From contig JBKPAD010000001.1 of assembly GCA_046726235.1 (NCBI GenBank), positions 124,001-188,000 of the forward strand: a DNA stretch of 64,000 nucleotides, written 5' to 3'. The stretch comes from Nitricoxidireducens sp046726235. Its GTDB lineage: Bacteria > Pseudomonadota > Gammaproteobacteria > Burkholderiales > Rhodocyclaceae. A program made the translations under genes and the position numbers. The notes under the pieces are model-generated. The model was not told the DNA's origin, ran no database searches, and saw nothing but the letters and a program-made list of their open reading frames with translations. Positions 61,412 through 64,000 of this stretch are shown here, one piece after another. Each line of letters opens with the position of its first letter. Position 1 is the first letter of the stretch.

Positions 61412-62155
61412 TCAGAGGTGTGCGGTGCGGCCGCCGTCGACGTTGATCACCTGGCCGGTGATGTAAGGCGCGTCGAAGACGAGGAATTTCACGGTGCGGG
61501 CGATGTCGGCCGGCTCGCCGGTGCGGCCCAGCAGGGTATGGGAAACGATGGCCTCGCGCTCGGCGACGGGGAAATCCTCGCCGCCCTCCGGCCAGGCGAT
61601 GGCGCCCGGCGCGACGGCATTCACGCGCACGCGCGGCCCGAGCTCGATCGCCAGCGCGCGCGTCAGCCCGAGCAGGCCGGCCTTGGCGGCGCTATAGACG
61701 GGATAGCCCTTGAGCGGTCGCTCGGCATGGACGTCGGTGATGTTGACGATGGCGCCGCCGCTCGCGGTGAGATGCGGCGCGGCCGCCTGCGACAAGAACA
61801 GCGGCCCCTTGAGGTTGCTGCCGATCAGGTCGTCCCAGGCCGCCGGTGTGATTTCCCCCACCGGCGTGGCGAAGAAGCTCGAGGCGTTGTTCACCAGCGC
61901 ATCGAGCCCGCCGAAGCAGTCGACGGTCGCGGCGATGAGCGCCGCCGCGGCATCGTGGTCGGCGAGATCGGCCTGCGCGGAGGCGGCGGAATCCGGCCGC
62001 AACGCGTTCAAGGCCGCGGCAAGGCGTTGCGCGTCGTTGCCCGAACTGCGGTAGTGCAGCATCACGCGCGCGCCGGCCGCGTGCAGCGTACGCGCGATTT
62101 CGGCGCCGACGCGGCGCGCGGCGCCGGTGACGAGGACGACGGGAGAAACGTTCAT
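61412..62155 (-). CDS. SDR-family pteridine reductase-like protein (FolM-like)
   Basis: A 247-residue SDR. Cofactor motif VLVTGAARRVGAEIARTLH with arginines of the NADPH-preferring pteridine reductase group, ALVNNASSFFATPVGEIT, the active-site block GYPVYSAAKAGLLGLTRALA, and YITGQVINVDGGRT. These match pteridine reductase/FolM enzymes acting on dihydropterins. Its start overlaps the tcdA stop by 4 bases. Confidence 0.88.
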   Translation of the reverse strand: MNVSPVVLVTGAARRVGAEIARTLHAAGARVMLHYRSSGNDAQRLAAALNALRPDSAASAQADLADHDAAAALIAATVDCFGGLDALVNNASSFFATPVGEITPAAWDDLIGSNLKGPLFLSQAAAPHLTASGGAIVNITDVHAERPLKGYPVYSAAKAGLLGLTRALAIELGPRVRVNAVAPGAIAWPEGGEDFPVAEREAIVSHTLLGRTGEPADIARTVKFLVFDAPYITGQVINVDGGRTAHL

Positions 62156-62919
62156 GTGCGAAGTATACGCGCCAGCAATCGCGCCGCCGCCGCGAAGCCG
62201 AAGCTCGCCGTGATGCAGACCGACGAACCATAGCCCGCGCAGTTGAGGCCGTGGATGCCGGCCTCGTCGAGGTCGCAGGCGGCCGCTTCCGGGCGGCGGA
62301 TCGGCTCGATCGAATACACGCATTCGACGCCGAACTTCTTCTTCGGCTCGCGCGGAAAGCCGTAGTCCTTGCGCAGGCGCGCGCGCAGCTTCGACGCCAG
62401 CGCGTCCTGCACGGTGCGCGAAAGGTCGTCGATGCGCAGCTGCGCCGGATCGCTGCGGCCGCCTGCGCCGCCGGTGATCACGAGCGGCAGCTTCAGCCGC
62501 CGGCAGTGCGCGACCAGCGCGGCCTTGGGCTTGACCTGGTCGATCGCGTCGACGACGCCGTCGCAGCCCGGGATCAGTTCGGCGACGTTCTCCGGCGTGA
62601 CGAACTCCTCGATGCACATCACCTCGCAGGCCGGGTTGATCTGGAGGATGCGGTCGCGCATCGCCAGCACCTTGGCCTGGCCGAGCGTCGATTCCAATGC
62701 GTGGATCTGGCGGTTGATATTCGACTCGGCGACGTGATCGAGGTCGATCAGCGTCAGCCGGCCCACGCCGGAGCGCGCCAGCGCCTCGACCGCCCACGAG
62801 CCGACGCCGCCGATGCCGACGACGCAGCAGTGCGCCGCGGCGATGCGCGCCGCACCTTCCTTGCCGTGCAGGCGCGCCATGCCGCCGAAGCGGCGCTCGC
62901 CATCGAAGCTTTCAGTCAT
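62152..62919 (-). CDS. tcdA: tRNA threonylcarbamoyladenosine dehydratase
   Basis: A 255-residue E1-like ThiF-fold enzyme starting at ATG 62919 (MTESFDGERRFGGMARLHG). Motifs: VVGIGGVGSWAVEALARSGV (nucleotide loop), LIDLDHVAESNINRQIHAL, DAIDQVKPKAALVAHCRRL, VITGGAGGRSDPAQLRIDD and the C-terminal GYGSSVCITASFGFAAAA. It cyclises t6A to ct6A in tRNA, using CsdE sulfur in E. coli. Upstream in-frame residues lack any family similarity, so the later ATG is used. Confidence 0.93.
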   Translation of the reverse strand: MTESFDGERRFGGMARLHGKEGAARIAAAHCCVVGIGGVGSWAVEALARSGVGRLTLIDLDHVAESNINRQIHALESTLGQAKVLAMRDRILQINPACEVMCIEEFVTPENVAELIPGCDGVVDAIDQVKPKAALVAHCRRLKLPLVITGGAGGRSDPAQLRIDDLSRTVQDALASKLRARLRKDYGFPREPKKKFGVECVYSIEPIRRPEAAACDLDEAGIHGLNCAGYGSSVCITASFGFAAAARLLARILRT

Positions 62920-63052
62920 GGGCGGGGATGATGGCACATCGCGCCCGGCGCCGGAACGGCAGGCGCCGCAGCGGCCAAATAGCCCCTCGCCCGAACCTGA
63001 TACCATCCGTTCGGGAGTTCTGACGTCTAACTTTAGCCAGGTCCGACGCGTC

Positions 63053-64000
63053 GTGGCAGTCCTTCAAAAGAAATCGCTGAGAACGCATCTCGGGCTGTTG
63101 CTGGTCGCATTCGCGATCTTCCCCACGCTCACGGTCGCATGGCTCGCCTACGACCAGATCAGCCGGCAGATCACCGCCGAGCGCATCCAGGCCGTCGGCC
63201 GTGTCGCCGATGCCAAGCGCGAGCAGTTCGTTATGTCCTTGCGGCAGGCGACCGGCAGGGCGGACAGCGCCCTCAAGGGAATCACCGATCGCTGCGGGCC
63301 GGCGCCAAGTGCCAGCAAGTGCATGCGCCAGGAGCTGCTCGCATTCGTTCGCAGCGAGGGCGCGCTCGGCGCCTCGCTCATCGGACACGGCGGCGCCGTC
63401 ACGGTCGGCGACTCCGTCGCGCCTGACCGCCCGGACGCGCTGTTCGAGCCGCCGCAGCTCGCGGCATTCTCGGAGCCCTTGGCGGGCGCCGCCCGGCGCT
63501 ATTACGTCGCCGCGCGCAACCCCGCTGCCGGCGCCTGGCTTGCCGTGACCTACGACGCCACCGTCGTCCAGCCGATATTCGCGGCCCCCGCCGACCTCGG
63601 CGATTCCGGCGAAACCTTCCTCGCCGACGAACGGGGATTCTTCGTCACCAGCGCCCGCTATCCGGCCGCACAAGGACACAGCGACCCGATCACCGCCATG
63701 CCGATGGCGCGCTGCCTGCAACGCGAAAGCGCCGAGACGCTCGACCTCGACTACCGCGACGTCCCGATCATCCACGGCTTCCGCTTCCTGCCCGAGATCA
63801 GCGCCGGCTGCATCATGGCCCACGTCGACCAGGCGGAAGCCTTCGCACCGGTGGTGCAGCTGAAGAAACGCGTGGCGGGGGCCCTGTTGCTGTTCATCGG
63901 CCTCGCCGGCCTGGCGGCACTCTACTTCTCGCGCCGCTTCTTCGTGCCGCTACTGGATCTCGCCAACGTGGCGCACGAGGTCGCCGCGGGCGACCTCCAC
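63053..64000 (+). CDS. Membrane sensor protein, N-terminal part (Cache-like, HAMP)
   Basis: The gene starts at GTG 63053 and runs off the window after 316 codons with no stop. It has a membrane helix (LGLLLVAFAIFPTLTVAWLA), a periplasmic sensor region of about 240 residues (PQLAAFSEPLAGAARRYYVA; ADLGDSGETFLADERGFFVT is typical of a Cache-type domain), a second helix (GALLLFIGLAGLAALYFSRR) and the beginning of HAMP (VPLLDLANVAHEVAAGDLH). The output domain (kinase, GGDEF or chemotaxis) is outside. Confidence 0.8.
   Translation, partial: MAVLQKKSLRTHLGLLLVAFAIFPTLTVAWLAYDQISRQITAERIQAVGRVADAKREQFVMSLRQATGRADSALKGITDRCGPAPSASKCMRQELLAFVRSEGALGASLIGHGGAVTVGDSVAPDRPDALFEPPQLAAFSEPLAGAARRYYVAARNPAAGAWLAVTYDATVVQPIFAAPADLGDSGETFLADERGFFVTSARYPAAQGHSDPITAMPMARCLQRESAETLDLDYRDVPIIHGFRFLPEISAGCIMAHVDQAEAFAPVVQLKKRVAGALLLFIGLAGLAALYFSRRFFVPLLDLANVAHEVAAGDLH

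Overview
The window is GC-rich chromosomal DNA from a betaproteobacterium, most likely a member of Rhodocyclales or a close relative. The evidence is gene content and order: recA-recX, lptB-rpoN-hpf-ptsN-hprK, ribE-ribBX-ribH-nusB-thiL-pgpA-cinA, argS-SPOR-dsbA, ubiUVT, a class I PHA synthase and a LiuR-type branched-chain acyl-CoA cluster. Assignment below order level is not supported by what can be seen. No rRNA, tRNA, CRISPR array, prophage or intact insertion sequence was found.

Region 1 (1-1654) holds a cut-off LysR regulator, a divergent DUF2917 protein, a tautomerase-like protein and a secreted protein of unknown function. Region 2 (1662-16197, all minus strand) is a leucine/isovalerate catabolism cluster. 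LiuR (MerR family) precedes a perfect palindromic operator that overlaps a promoter, followed by a thioesterase, isovaleryl-CoA dehydrogenase, a LysE exporter, a GNAT-carbonic anhydrase fusion, thiolase, a DMT permease and a second acyl-CoA dehydrogenase. After a structured non-coding repeat region come a DsbA-fold isomerase, both methylcrotonyl-CoA carboxylase subunits, methylglutaconyl-CoA hydratase, HMG-CoA lyase, a DUF1289 protein and a metallo-hydrolase. Together the core enzymes take isovaleryl-CoA to acetyl-CoA and acetoacetate.

Region 3 (16348-23498) has a second metallo-hydrolase, phaC with a terminator, a PIN-domain protein, an SDR, dsbA, a SPOR protein and argS. Region 4 (23596-32213) is an iron-acquisition locus behind a probable Fur box: a P19 periplasmic protein, a porin, a cupredoxin and a NapH/FtrD-like polyferredoxin membrane protein, but no FTR1 permease. 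It continues with a small unknown protein, HemP, TonB-ExbB-ExbD and a siderophore receptor.

Region 5 (32285-45212) has ubiB, a solute symporter with a His-rich tail, and a large haem-motif diguanylate cyclase. Next, behind an FNR-like box, comes ubiU-ubiV-ubiT (oxygen-independent ubiquinone synthesis), run on with a VanZ protein, a MazG-like pyrophosphohydrolase, a ferredoxin, a hydrolase and a NodIJ-like ABC exporter. Region 6 (45209-64000) is mostly housekeeping: cutA-dsbD, the riboflavin genes (interrupted by a 267-bp MITE-like element with perfect 19-bp terminal inverted repeats), nusB, thiL, pgpA, cinA, recA, recX, lptB, rpoN, hpf, ptsN, hprK and psiF. On the minus strand follow an aminotransferase, ttcA, a pteridine-reductase-like SDR and tcdA. 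The window ends inside a membrane sensor gene.

The observations most worth following up are the FTR1-less P19/cupredoxin/polyferredoxin iron locus, the MITE-like element fused to the ribE stop codon, the FNR-type promoter of the extended ubiUVT operon, the interlocked inverted repeats at 8681-8912 and the GNAT-carbonic anhydrase fusion.
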